Positions 1 to 7,556 of a DNA stretch of 33,374 bases are shown here, piece after piece. The notes under the pieces were generated by a model. That model did not search any database and was not told the origin of the DNA. It was given only the letters and a program-made list of their open reading frames with translations. A program made the translations under genes and the position numbers. Origin of the DNA: Desulfosarcina cetonica JCM 12296 (lineage in GTDB: Bacteria > Desulfobacterota > Desulfobacteria > Desulfobacterales > Desulfosarcinaceae). The stretch lies in the NCBI RefSeq assembly GCF_001311845.1, contig NZ_BBCC01000051.1, forward strand, positions 1 through 33,374, read 5' to 3'. The stretch's first letter is position 1. Each line of letters starts with the position of its first letter.

Positions 1-135
1 CGGGCAGCTGGCGGTAGTTTCGGCCGTGGCCGGCCCCATGCGATGCTGGAAGCCGGACAGGGCCTGCTGGAGAATCGGGTCGTCGATGGCCGTGCGCGCG
101 TTGGCGACGTATCGGTCGGTGGTGTAGGTAGCCAT
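1..135 (-). CDS. lutB: LutB-like lactate utilisation iron-sulfur protein (N-terminus only)
   Basis: Only the first 45 codons are present and the rest lies beyond the left edge. The peptide starts MATYTTDRYV and continues with a region resembling the N-terminus of LutB/LldF, the iron-sulfur protein of the LutABC L-lactate oxidation complex. The start is the ATG at 135-133, preceded by a clear AAGGAG ribosome site that overlaps the stop of lutA. The placement directly after lutA and a TRAP transporter supports the call. Too little sequence is present to check the ferredoxin motifs, so the name rests mainly on context. Confidence 0.65.
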   Translation of the reverse strand, partial: MATYTTDRYVANARTAIDDPILQQALSGFQHRMGPATAETTASCP

Positions 136-145
136 GGGGGTCTCC

Positions 146-889
146 TTAGGGGGCCAGGATCTGGGCGATGTGCCGGACCTGAACGGCATGGTTGTGGCGC
201 GAGAGGTAGCCCTCGATGTTCATCAGGCAGACCATGTCGCAGCCGACCACGGTCTGGGCGCCCGTGGCGAGGATATTGGCGACCTTCTCGGCGACCATGG
301 CCGTGGAGATGTCCGGGTATTTCACCGCGAAAGTGCCGCCGAATCCGCAGCAGCGGTCGGAATCAATCATTTCCACCAATTCCAGGCCGTGCACGCCGGC
401 CAAAAGCTGGCGCGGCTGATGGCGCACGCCGAGGGTGCGCACGAGGTGGCAGGAGTCGTGATAGGTGACCCGTCCCGGCCAGCGGGCCCCCAGATCGGTC
501 ACGCCCAGGACGTCCACGAGGAATTCGGTCAGTTCGAAGGTCTTGGCGGCCACGGCCGCGGCCCGCGTCCGCCAGGCCGGTTCATCGGCAAACAGCTCGG
601 CGTAGTGATGGCGCACCATGGCCACGCAGGAGCCCGACGGACAGACGATGCAGGGTGCATCTTCGAAGATTTCGATGAAGTGCCGGGCCGCCTGGCGGGC
701 CGCGTCCCGGTAACCGGCATTGAAGGCCGGCTGGCCGCAGCAGGTCTGGCCGTCGGGGTAGTCCACGACGATGGCCAGGCGTTCGAAGATCCGCAGCATC
801 GCCTCGGCCACTTCCGGATAGATGCTGTCGACGACGCATTGGATGAACAGGCTGACCCGTTGGGGGCTTTGAGAAATTGCTTTTGGCAT
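146..889 (-). CDS. lutA: LutA-type (Fe-S)-binding lactate utilisation protein
   Basis: A 247-residue protein, close to the usual 240-250 of LutA/YkgE. Two CCG (cysteine-rich) half-domains are visible: TCCGQPAFNAGYRD near residue 56 with DSCH further on (near residue 151), and DRCCGFGGTF near residue 185 with CDMVC after it. These motifs normally bind iron-sulfur clusters. In LutABC the protein helps oxidise L-lactate to pyruvate in the cytoplasm. I chose the ATG at 889 because an AAGGA ribosome site precedes it and the length fits; the open frame runs further upstream into dctM. It lies 29 bp after dctM and 10 bp before lutB in one minus-strand operon. LutC is not in the window. Confidence 0.85.
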   Translation of the reverse strand: MPKAISQSPQRVSLFIQCVVDSIYPEVAEAMLRIFERLAIVVDYPDGQTCCGQPAFNAGYRDAARQAARHFIEIFEDAPCIVCPSGSCVAMVRHHYAELFADEPAWRTRAAAVAAKTFELTEFLVDVLGVTDLGARWPGRVTYHDSCHLVRTLGVRHQPRQLLAGVHGLELVEMIDSDRCCGFGGTFAVKYPDISTAMVAEKVANILATGAQTVVGCDMVCLMNIEGYLSRHNHAVQVRHIAQILAP

Positions 890-918
890 GGCGCCATCCT
901 TTTCGGCAACGCTGTCGA

Positions 919-2238
919 TCAATGGATCAACAATGCCGGCAGCGTGGTTAACAGGGACGGAAAGAGGATGCAGAGCACGATGGCCAGTACCTGAAGGGCC
1001 ACGAAGGGCAGGACGCCGCGGTAGATATCCGTGGTCGCGACCTCGGGCGGCGTGATGCCCTTCAGGTAGAAGATCGAGTAGGCGAATGGCGGCGTGAGGA
1101 ACGAGATCTGCAGGTTGACCATCACCAGAACGGCGAACCAGATCGGATCGAATCCCATTTCCGCGGCGATGGGCGTGATCAATGGCACGACGATAAAGAG
1201 AATTCCCATCCAGTCGATGAACATGCCCAGCAGTACCAGAAGCAGCATGATCACCGCCAGTACCCCCCATTTGCCGAAGGGCAGGCCCAGGAAAAGCTGA
1301 CTGATCACATCGTCGCCGCCGATGGAGACAAATACCGTGGAGAAGAAGGACGCGCCCACGGCGATCATCATGATCATGCTGGTGATGGAAATCGTCTCGA
1401 AGGCGGCTCCCTTGAGGGTTTTGAAGTTGAGCTGCCCATAACCGGCGGCCAGGATCATGCTGGTGATCACGCCCACGGCAGCCGCCTCGGTCACGGCGGC
1501 GATCCCCAGGAAGATGCTTCCCAAAACGGCCATGATCAACAGCGCCGGCGGCAGCACCGAGGTGAGCAGCATGCGCATCTTCTGTCCCAAGGGGATGTCG
1601 CGCTCAGTCTTGGGCATGGGCGGGCCGTCCTGGGGGCGCAGGTAGCAGCGTACGCCGATATAGGCCATGTAGAGCAGGCTGAGCAGCACCCCCGGCACCA
1701 CGGTGCCGAGAAAAAGCTTGCCCACGGAGATGCGCGCGATGGGCCCGTAAATCACGATCATGACGCTGGGCGGAATCAGGATGCCCAGGGTTCCGCCGGC
1801 GCAGATGCTGCCGCAGGCCAGGGAGCGGTCATACTTGTGTTTGAGCATGGAGGGCAGGGCCATCAAGCCGATGGTCACCTCCGAGGCGCCGACGACTCCG
1901 GTGGTGGCGGCAAAAAGCGCCGAGATGGCGATGGTGCTGATGCCCAGGCCGCCCCGGATGCCGCCCCATAAAAGGTGCAGGGCGTTGAACAGGCGTTTGG
2001 CCACGCCGGAACGTTCCATAAACACGCCCATGAAGAGAAAGAGCGGCACGGCCAAAAGGGTGTAGTTCTTCATCAAGTCGTAGAGACGGGTGATGAAGAG
2101 GTTGAAGATCTGGGGGCCGCTGTCGATCCAGCCGAACACCATGGCCACACCGCCGAGCACGAAGGCCGTGGGATAACCGAGAAAGATCCCGATGAACAGG
2201 GTGACAAACATCAACAAAACCATCAGTTCGGGACTCAT
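919..2238 (-). CDS. dctM: TRAP transporter large permease DctM
   Basis: 439 residues, the normal size for the 12-helix DctM/SiaM subunit, which carries the substrate through the inner membrane using a sodium gradient. The sequence is hydrophobic throughout and opens with MSPELMVLLMF; family signatures include GVVGASEVTIG, GGTLGILIPPS and the late NLQISFLTPPFA motif. It starts 4 bp after the dctQ stop with a strong AGGAG site, so the two membrane subunits are translationally coupled. The substrate is not readable from this subunit. The downstream lutA-lutB suggests lactate or a related 2-hydroxy acid. Confidence 0.93.
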   Translation of the reverse strand: MSPELMVLLMFVTLFIGIFLGYPTAFVLGGVAMVFGWIDSGPQIFNLFITRLYDLMKNYTLLAVPLFLFMGVFMERSGVAKRLFNALHLLWGGIRGGLGISTIAISALFAATTGVVGASEVTIGLMALPSMLKHKYDRSLACGSICAGGTLGILIPPSVMIVIYGPIARISVGKLFLGTVVPGVLLSLLYMAYIGVRCYLRPQDGPPMPKTERDIPLGQKMRMLLTSVLPPALLIMAVLGSIFLGIAAVTEAAAVGVITSMILAAGYGQLNFKTLKGAAFETISITSMIMMIAVGASFFSTVFVSIGGDDVISQLFLGLPFGKWGVLAVIMLLLVLLGMFIDWMGILFIVVPLITPIAAEMGFDPIWFAVLVMVNLQISFLTPPFAYSIFYLKGITPPEVATTDIYRGVLPFVALQVLAIVLCILFPSLLTTLPALLIH

Positions 2239-2242
2239 GGGA

Positions 2243-2752
2243 TCATTCTCCTTTGATGGCCACGTGCAGGCGGCGCACCAATTCGGCCGCTCCCTGCAGA
2301 AAGAGCAGGCAGACGCCCGCCAGCATGACGGCCTTGAAGGGGTAGATCAACGGCTGCCAGTAGCCCTGCATGGAACGCTCCTGCATCTGGAACGAGAAAT
2401 GGACATACGGGACCAGATAGATGATGATGCCCAGCCACAGGGGCAGGAAGAAAATCAGATAGAATACCGAATCGATGATCGCCCGGACCCGTGGCCGGAA
2501 GCGGTTGTAGAAGATATCGATGCGCACCTGGCGGCCATTTTTCAGGGTAAAGGCCTCACCCAGGAGAAAATAGGTGCCGCCGAGCATGTAGCTCAGGTCG
2601 AAGGACCATTTGGTCGGGCTGTTGAACAGATAGCGGGCGACGACCTCATAGCCCAGCACGGCGGTCAGCGCGACCACCAGGTAGATCGCGATGCTGGCGG
2701 TGATCTCGCTGAGCCGGTCGATCGCGCGGCAAAAAGTTTCCAGGGCTTTCAT
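2243..2752 (-). CDS. dctQ: TRAP transporter small permease DctQ
   Basis: 169 residues with four hydrophobic segments, matching the DctQ small membrane subunit of tripartite ATP-independent periplasmic transporters. Typical traits are the early helix IAIYLVVALTAVLGYEVVAR and the SFDLSYMLGGTYFLLGEAF stretch. The start is taken as the ATG at 2752, with GGAG about 8 nt upstream; an in-frame TTG lies one codon before it. The gene stands between dctP and dctM, 4 bp before dctM. A hairpin terminator separates it from dctP and probably makes it less expressed than the binding protein. Confidence 0.9.
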   Translation of the reverse strand: MKALETFCRAIDRLSEITASIAIYLVVALTAVLGYEVVARYLFNSPTKWSFDLSYMLGGTYFLLGEAFTLKNGRQVRIDIFYNRFRPRVRAIIDSVFYLIFFLPLWLGIIIYLVPYVHFSFQMQERSMQGYWQPLIYPFKAVMLAGVCLLFLQGAAELVRRLHVAIKGE

Positions 2753-2783
2753 CAAGATGCTCCGATAAAACCGATGGGTTTGT

Positions 2784-2816
2784 AAAAGGCCCGATCAAAA
2801 TACGATCGGGCCTTTT
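2784..2816. terminator. Intrinsic terminator/attenuator between dctP and dctQ
   Basis: A perfect 13-bp stem (AAAAGGCCCGATC at 2784-2796 pairing with 2804-2816) closes a 7-nt loop and has a T tract on either strand. Inside an operon it probably reduces transcription of the membrane subunits relative to the abundant binding protein. The sequence just beyond it, GCGAATCCGTC, resembles the end of the dispersed repeat found elsewhere in the window, so the hairpin may be a remodelled copy. Confidence 0.75.
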
Positions 2817-2870
2817 TGCGAATCCGTCGAAAGTGGCGATGCAGATGGGGATTCCCAGGCGGCACGAGCC

Positions 2871-3920
2871 CTATTTTACGGCGGGGGTCATCATGTCCGT
2901 GTACTGGTTATAGCCGGTTCTGAACTTGCGCTGGGACGCGAGTACCTTGGCGAAAAAGGGATCGTCGGCGGCCTTTTTGTCCAAAAGGGCGGTGGCCTTG
3001 ACCTGCAGGGCCTTCTGGATCGCCGGATCGAGGTATTCGATCTGGATGCCCTTTTCCTTGAAGAACGCCAGGGCCTTTATATCCTCATTGATGCAGTGGG
3101 TCAGCACGCGCAGGGTGGTCGCTTGGGCGGCCTCCTTGACGATCGCCTTCAGGTCGTCGGGCAGTTTCTCCCAGGAGCGCTTGTTGATGGTCACGTCGAG
3201 CAGGGTGCTGGGTTGGTGGATCCCGGGCACCAGCAGGTACTTGGCGGTTTCGTGAAAGGCCAGATCCTTGTCCATGGAGGGAATGCTGAACTCACCCGCG
3301 TCCAGAACGTTGCGCTGCAGGGCCTCGTAAATCTCACCGGCCGGCAGCATCACCACGGCGGCGCCGGCTTCGGTCAGAATTTCACCCCAGTAGCCCGAGG
3401 TCCTGAATTTCAAGCCCTTGAAATCGTCCATGGAGCGAATCGGCTTGTTGGACCAGGCCAGGTTCTCCGAGGGCAGGATGCCGCAGACCGTGGCGTAGCC
3501 CAGGTTGTATTGGGCGTAGAGTTCCTGATAGAGATCCTTGCCCTCATCTTCGTAAAACCAGGTCAGGTACGGGATGACGTTCATACCGAAGGGAATGTAG
3601 CCGAACAGGGGCGAGGCCTTGAGTTTGCCCATCTGGTAGGCCGGTGAACTGTGGGCCATGTCGATACTGCCGGACTGGACGCCGTCCATGACTTCCAGCG
3701 CGCCCATGAGAACGCCGGCGGCGTAGGTTTTGACGGTCAGCCGACCACCGCTCATGGCGGTAACCGAATCGGCGAACTGCTCGGCGGCCGCCTCCAGGAT
3801 GGTCCCCTGGGGCCACGAGGTGGCCATTTTCCAGCGAGTGGTGCCGGCGCTGCATACCGTCGTCAGGCCGAAAACCAGCAACACGGTGAATCCCAACCGA
3901 AACATGCGTGCCTTTTTCAT
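2871..3920 (-). CDS. dctP: TRAP transporter substrate-binding protein DctP
   Basis: 349 residues. A Sec signal peptide is evident (MKKARMFRLGF, a hydrophobic core, cleavage near VCSAG), so the mature protein works in the periplasm. The body has DctP-family features: WKMATSWPQG at the mature N-terminus, YAAGVLMG, and the FKGLKFRTSG region containing the arginine that normally grips the substrate carboxylate. It delivers the acid to DctQM. Context (lutA-lutB downstream, FadR-type regulator divergent) favours lactate or another 2-hydroxy/2-oxo acid. An AGGATCA site precedes the ATG. It is the first gene of the operon. Confidence 0.92.
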   Translation of the reverse strand: MKKARMFRLGFTVLLVFGLTTVCSAGTTRWKMATSWPQGTILEAAAEQFADSVTAMSGGRLTVKTYAAGVLMGALEVMDGVQSGSIDMAHSSPAYQMGKLKASPLFGYIPFGMNVIPYLTWFYEDEGKDLYQELYAQYNLGYATVCGILPSENLAWSNKPIRSMDDFKGLKFRTSGYWGEILTEAGAAVVMLPAGEIYEALQRNVLDAGEFSIPSMDKDLAFHETAKYLLVPGIHQPSTLLDVTINKRSWEKLPDDLKAIVKEAAQATTLRVLTHCINEDIKALAFFKEKGIQIEYLDPAIQKALQVKATALLDKKAADDPFFAKVLASQRKFRTGYNQYTDMMTPAVK

Positions 3921-3937
3921 TGATCCTGCTCTCCTCT

Positions 3938-4050
3938 CTTACGAATCCGTCTGAAATGCGACTTCTAAGGAAGTGACCCGAAATTCGGGTCACTTCGTGA
4001 ACACGGATATTTCCCCGCAAGGGGTAAACTGCTTTTTACGAGTCCATCAA
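3938..4050. repeat. Split, degenerate copy of the dispersed inverted-repeat element
   Basis: The outer end of the family repeat is recognisable in two pieces. CTTACGAATCCGTC plus GAAATGCGACTT lies at 3938-3965, and CTTTTTACGAGTCCATCAA at 4032-4050. About 65 bp of other sequence, including a 27-bp palindrome, separates them; in other copies the two pieces are adjacent. The copy lies in the leader of dctP. Confidence 0.7.
3970..3996. promoter_or_regulatory. 27-bp perfect palindrome upstream of dctP
   Basis: Arms GAAGTGACCCGAA (3970-3982) and TTCGGGTCACTTC (3984-3996) are perfectly complementary around a single A. It starts 50 bp before the dctP start codon. It could be an operator for a dimeric regulator or a hairpin in the dctP leader. 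It does not match the TGGT-N3-ACCA pattern of FadR-type regulators, so assigning it to the neighbouring GntR protein is uncertain. Confidence 0.5.
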
Positions 4051-4065
4051 TCCTTGGTCGGACCA

Positions 4066-4094
4066 CGGATAGCAAGAAACCACAAAATCGTCAA
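4066..4094 (-). promoter_or_regulatory. Candidate sigma-70 promoter for dctP
   Basis: Read on the minus strand there is TTGACG (4094-4089), a 17-nt spacer, then TATCCG preceded by TGC as an extended -10. The -10 match is weak. It lies about 145 bp upstream of dctP, so the repeat remnant and the palindrome would be in the 5' leader. Confidence 0.3.
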
Positions 4095-4251
4095 GAACAG
4101 CTTTGGGTTCTCGGGATGCATTTTGAGTATTATTTAATTATATGAAATTAATTATAATTTTATTTTAATAAAAATGGTCGAAAGGATCGGGTTGCCAAAT
4201 GCGCGGATCTGAACTATACGGAATTGTAAATAAACTGTGCGAAGCATGTTG

Positions 4252-4262
4252 TGGTTTTACCA
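4252..4262. promoter_or_regulatory. FadR/LldR-type operator TGGT-N3-ACCA
   Basis: TGGTTTTACCA is an exact match to the palindrome bound by many FadR-subfamily GntR regulators (FadR, PdhR and LldR sites have the core TGGT-N3-ACCA). It lies 89 bp upstream of the regulator gene, in the divergent region shared with the TRAP operon. Autoregulation and control of dctP are the likely roles. Binding is inferred from the motif only. Confidence 0.55.
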
Positions 4263-4350
4263 AGGTGGGAGGCCTGGTGCGGTTGTTATTCAGATCGCGC
4301 TGCCGCCACCGAATACAGGGATTTTTGCATAGTCGGCCGGGCATGGACAG

Positions 4351-5076
4351 ATGAACAGAGATATTTACCAACGCGTCAAACCGAGCACCGTATCCCAGAA
4401 GATCGTCCAGCAAATCAAGGATTTGATCAAGGATGGCAAGTTGAAGCCCGGCGAGCAGCTTCCCCCCGAACGGGCGTTCGCGGAGCTTTTGGGCGTCGGA
4501 CGGCCCTCCCTGCGCCAGGCGCTCAATACCCTTGAAACGCTGGGGTTTCTGGAAATCCGGAAGCGCCAGGGCGTTTTCGTCAAGAACGTCACCGGCGTGA
4601 TCGTTGCCGATCCCCTGCGGCTGATTCTCAAGGAAGACAAACGGGTGCTGCCCCAGTTGTATGAAATCCGCAAGGATGTCGAGCTCTCCGCCGCTTTTCT
4701 GGCGGCATCCCGCCGGACCGAGGCGGATTTGGTGGCTATCGAGACGCCGATCTTAAGGATGGAAAGCGATGCTCAGCACGGCAGCTTCACCATTACCGAC
4801 GACCTGTCGGTGCATCTGTCGATTGCCGGGGCCACGCATAATTTTTTGCGTGTCCATCTGCTTCAATACATCTTCGATCTGTCCAGCGATATTCTGAGCA
4901 GCGTGCTTGACGGTCTTAGCGAGGATCCGGCCCATATGCCCCTGTTGTGTCGCCACCACCGGCAGATTTTCGAAGCCATTGCGGCGGGTGATCCCGACCG
5001 GGCCCGCGCCACCATGCAAGCGCATTTGGCATGGGTGGAGCAGCATTGGCTGCAGCTGATTGAAGACTCCGGCTAG
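4351..5076 (+). CDS. GntR-family regulator, FadR subfamily (FCD domain)
   Basis: 241 residues. The first 75 form a winged helix: KIVQQIKDLIKDGKLKPGEQ, then PPERAFAELLGVGRPSLRQAL as the recognition region and GFLEIRKRQGVFV as the wing. Residues from about 95 to 235 form an FCD ligand domain, with LYEIRKDVELSAA at its start and the late LCRHHRQIFEAI containing a histidine that normally helps bind metal or ligand. Relatives such as LldR and PdhR sense lactate or pyruvate. It is divergent from the TRAP-lut operon, with a TGGT-N3-ACCA site between them, so it probably controls that operon. The ATG at 4351 has only a weak ribosome site. Its TAG overlaps the stop of the convergent gene by 4 bp. Confidence 0.9.
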   Translation: MNRDIYQRVKPSTVSQKIVQQIKDLIKDGKLKPGEQLPPERAFAELLGVGRPSLRQALNTLETLGFLEIRKRQGVFVKNVTGVIVADPLRLILKEDKRVLPQLYEIRKDVELSAAFLAASRRTEADLVAIETPILRMESDAQHGSFTITDDLSVHLSIAGATHNFLRVHLLQYIFDLSSDILSSVLDGLSEDPAHMPLLCRHHRQIFEAIAAGDPDRARATMQAHLAWVEQHWLQLIEDSG

Positions 5077-6055
5077 TGGATTCGGCTGCGTATTTTAACG
5101 GCCAGATAGCCATCCATCATCAGATGGATGAGGTGATGCAGCACACATACCAGAAGGGCCGATCCATAACCGGGAAACAGCGTGACCTGGAGCATCACCG
5201 ACAGCGGCAGGGTTTTTTGGGCGCCCATGAAAATGACCGCCTCGCGGCGTCCCGGACCGATTGCCAACATCCGACAAATGCCGAAGGCCATTACCAACAA
5301 GATGGCGTGAAAGACGATTGCCAGGGGAACGATCAAAAGGGCGATGCCTGCCTGTTCGACCAGCACCTGGCGGGCCGCGCCAAGGGAGATGAAGACGATC
5401 AGCAGCACGATGGCCTGGTTGATCATGCCCAGCTGTCTTTTTCGCTGGGGCGGGATGGAGGGCAAACGGTGCTTGATGCCCATGCCGACCCCCAGGGGCA
5501 GGAGAACCAGCACCAGCAGTTTGATGAAAACGGCCCGCTGGTCGATGGTCAGGGAAGCATCCAGCTGCAGGGAATGCAACAGCAGCGGCAGGGTCAGCGG
5601 GATGGAGACGATGGCCGCGCAGTTGGAGAGGATGGTCACAAACAGGGCGTGGGCGATGTTCCCGCCAGCCTGGCCGGTCATGACCACCCCGCTGGAAAGG
5701 GTCGTGGGCATGGCGGCCACCAGCACGATTCCCAGAGCCACGCCGGTCTCCATGGGCAGGCGGACCAAACCGGCCGCCACCAATGGGGCCGCGACAAGAA
5801 TCAGCACCAGGCGGCCAGCGTGGCGCGGACATCCCGGATGCCGGCCCGAATCTGGTCGATCTCGATGATCAGGCCGGAGAAGAGGAAAATCACGACGATC
5901 AGCACCGAGGGGCCATGGTGGTTTTTCAGCAGGATGCCGGTGCGCGCCAGGTTGAGCGTGCCGTCCAGCAGTACTCCGGCAAACACCAGGGCCAGGCCGA
6001 TGAAAAACCAATGCCGTTTGATCGTTTTCACGAATTCAGCCGTAGCGAGGGGCAT
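5073..6055 (-). pseudogene. SBF-like (bile acid:sodium symporter family 7) transporter, frameshifted
   Basis: Two frames together encode a membrane protein of the SBF_like family (PF13593, related to SLC10A7), usual length about 320. The N-terminal 80 residues start MPLATAEFVKTIKRHW. The rest carries the signature PTTLSSGVVMTGQAGGN and the late TLPLSVMLQVTLFPG. The frames switch near 5809-5812. Restoring one base in the CCAGG run (plus strand) gives a continuous protein reading ATLAALVLILVAAPLV. The total, 983 nt, is one short of a multiple of three, which fits a single lost base. This is either a sequencing error or a fresh mutation. It converges on the GntR gene with overlapping stops. The substrate is unknown. 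Confidence 0.8.
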
Positions 6056-6153
6056 GGGTTGGAAAATCCGTTTTGATGGTGTTGCGCCGACGGCCGTCGC
6101 TGCTTGCCTCGGCGTGGCGATTCAATCCGCTTTCAACGATGGAAGAAGCATTC

Positions 6154-6306
6154 TTGACGCACTCGTTAAAAGTCGCATTTCCGACGGATTCGTAAGAAGC
6201 CCGAGATCAAGGCTTGCGAATCCTGAGGAATGAGGCGTACTTAGCGTACTCCGCAATGACGAAGGATACGCGTAACGCCGATATCGGGCTTCTTACGAAT
6301 CCGTCA
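6154..6306. repeat. Dispersed inverted-repeat element (MITE-like), full copy
   Basis: About 153 bp. The outer left end is TTGACGCACTCGTTAAAAG followed by TCGCATTTCC. Then comes a core whose ends, GACGGATTCGTAAGAAGC at 6183 and its complement ending at 6305, are perfectly inverted over 22 bp. The core contains GAGATCAAGGCTTGCG and CGTACTTAGCGTAC. The full copies at 25468 and 31844 are the same element in the opposite orientation. It has no transposase; any short reading frames across it are by-products. It lies in the 783-bp gap upstream of the DUF3842 gene. Confidence 0.85.
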
Positions 6307-6482
6307 TTCTTTGTTCAATCTGGTTATGGACTATGGGCTGCCTCCGCCTTTGTCAAGGCCAATTCCGGGGGCCAACAGGGTAACCGCATTTGGCTTATTG
6401 TTACTCTTTTTCACGGTGGTGACCTGTAAGAATGTCAAATGTCCAATGAAAAATGCCAAATGGTGGTATTCGGACCGTTTAT

Positions 6483-6530
6483 AATCGATATCAGCCTTCA
6501 ATTGACAATCGATATCAGCCTTCAATTGAC
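6483..6530 (+). repeat. Perfect tandem duplication of a 24-bp unit
   Basis: AATCGATATCAGCCTTCAAT plus TGAC is repeated exactly, 6483-6506 and 6507-6530. It sits in AT-rich noncoding DNA among short repeats of the AATGCCAAAT type on both strands. With only two units it is not a CRISPR. Otherwise I see no gene between 6056 and 6838. Confidence 0.8.
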
Positions 6531-6740
6531 ATTTTGATTTTGGCATTTGGCATTGATTGATTCCAAATACTGGGTTCTGATCACACCAACAACAAGGATG
6601 AAATCCAAATGCATTTGCCCTGCGAGGGAGGGGCCCGGATGGAATCCCCTTGACTTGATCGCCGCGAATATTATACTAACCGGAATAAAACCAGCGCGTG
6701 CCACGAAGGTGCGGCAAAATCGGACAATCTATAGCGTTTG

Positions 6741-6795
6741 AAAGGCCACGAAGGCATCCACAGGAGTTTCTCCTGTTGGACCCGTGGCCTTTTTC
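6741..6795 (+). terminator. Terminator-like leader hairpin upstream of DUF3842-cooT
   Basis: AAAGGCCACG (6741-6750) pairs with CGTGGCCTTT (6783-6792) and runs into a T tract. Inside it a second stem, CAGGAG/CTCCTG, carries a TTT loop. The hairpin ends about 45 bp before the gene and points toward it, so it may attenuate the operon or end an upstream transcript. A small hairpin just upstream (TGCC...GGCA, 6699-6716) repeats the GCCACGAAGG text. I could not match this to a known riboswitch class. Confidence 0.5.
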
Positions 6796-6838
6796 TGTTC
6801 AGGACGCCCGTCGAAGGAAATGGGCACGCGGATCGGAC

Positions 6839-7288
6839 ATGCCAGCAGAAAAGAATAGAAACGTGAGAAAACGGGTTTGTGTCATCGACGGGCAGGGAGG
6901 CGGTATCGGATCAACGGTGATCAAATATATCAAGGCGGCCTACGGAGAAAAGATCGAACTGATCGCGCTGGGGACCAATGCCATCGCCGCGTCACAGATG
7001 TTGCGGGCCGGTGCCAACAAATGCGCCTCGGGCGAGAACGCCATTTGCCATACAACGGCGCAGGCGGACTGTATCGTCGGGCCGGTGACGATCACCTGGG
7101 CCAATGCCATGCTCGGCGAGGTGACCCCCAAAATGGCCGCAGCGGTTTCAAGCAGTACGGCGTTCAAACTGCTTTTGCCCCTTTACCAGGAGAACGCCGA
7201 GATCGTCGGGGTCGTGGCCGAACCGTTGCCCCATCTGGTTCAGACCCTGGTGGAAAAACGTTTACAGGAGGTGCTCGATCATGTGTGA
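6839..7288 (+). CDS. DUF3842 family protein
   Basis: 149 residues with the DUF3842 look: KRVCVIDGQGGGIGSTVIKY at the start resembles a Rossmann-type nucleotide-binding loop. It is followed by ALGTNAIAASQMLRAGANKC and ADCIVGPVTI, near the usual family length of about 135-140. The function is unknown. The family is often found beside cooT, as here, which hints at a role in nickel handling. The start is uncertain: the ATG at 6839 has no good ribosome site, and the GTG at 6863 would give a protein beginning just before the conserved VCVIDG. The stop overlaps cooT by 8 bp, so the two are co-translated. Confidence 0.8.
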   Translation: MPAEKNRNVRKRVCVIDGQGGGIGSTVIKYIKAAYGEKIELIALGTNAIAASQMLRAGANKCASGENAICHTTAQADCIVGPVTITWANAMLGEVTPKMAAAVSSSTAFKLLLPLYQENAEIVGVVAEPLPHLVQTLVEKRLQEVLDHV

Positions 7289-7469
7289 AGCCAACGCTTA
7301 TCTGTTCAAGAATGGAGAAGAGACCCTGTTGATGAAGTCGGTGGATCTGGTGGAGCCCGAGCCGGACGGCACCTTCCGTCTGGTGGGCATCTTTGGCGAC
7401 CAGATCGTCGTCAAGGGGAAGATCAAGCGCATGAATCTGGTGGATCACCGGATTTTGTTTGAGGAGTAG
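7281..7469 (+). CDS. cooT: CooT-family nickel-binding protein
   Basis: 62 residues, the expected size. It starts MCEANAYL; Cys2 is the residue that binds Ni(II) in the CooT dimer of Rhodospirillum rubrum. The rest follows the family: VDLVEPEPDGTFRLVGIFGD, then VVKGKIKRMNLVDHRILFE. CooT-type proteins are small cytoplasmic nickel carriers linked to maturation of CO dehydrogenase or other nickel enzymes. A strong CAGGAGGT site lies just before the ATG, inside the end of the DUF3842 gene. No CO dehydrogenase gene is present in the window. Confidence 0.88.
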   Translation: MCEANAYLFKNGEETLLMKSVDLVEPEPDGTFRLVGIFGDQIVVKGKIKRMNLVDHRILFEE

Positions 7470-7482
7470 ACGTCGCGGCCCC

Positions 7483-7510
7483 CACGGAAAAAAGATCAAA
7501 TTTTTCCGTG
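7483..7510. terminator. Hairpin after cooT
   Basis: CACGGAAAAA (7483-7492) and TTTTTCCGTG (7501-7510) form a perfect 10-bp stem with an 8-nt loop. It lies between the convergent cooT and reductase genes, 14 bp after the cooT stop. There is no extra T tract outside the stem, so efficiency is uncertain. Confidence 0.55.
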
Positions 7511-7556
7511 AAGGCCGTGATGATTCCAATGCCTGTCTGGATTAGCCCATGACAGC

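Noticed and set aside
5076..6233. A 385-codon plus-strand open frame opposite the SBF-like gene
   Set aside because: The translation is rich in Gln, His and Asp with no domain. The minus strand encodes clear membrane segments with family motifs.
6660..6840. A known riboswitch (fluoride, cobalamin, NiCo, c-di-GMP or Moco type) before DUF3842-cooT
   Set aside because: I compared remembered consensus motifs and none fits. Only a terminator-like hairpin can be supported.
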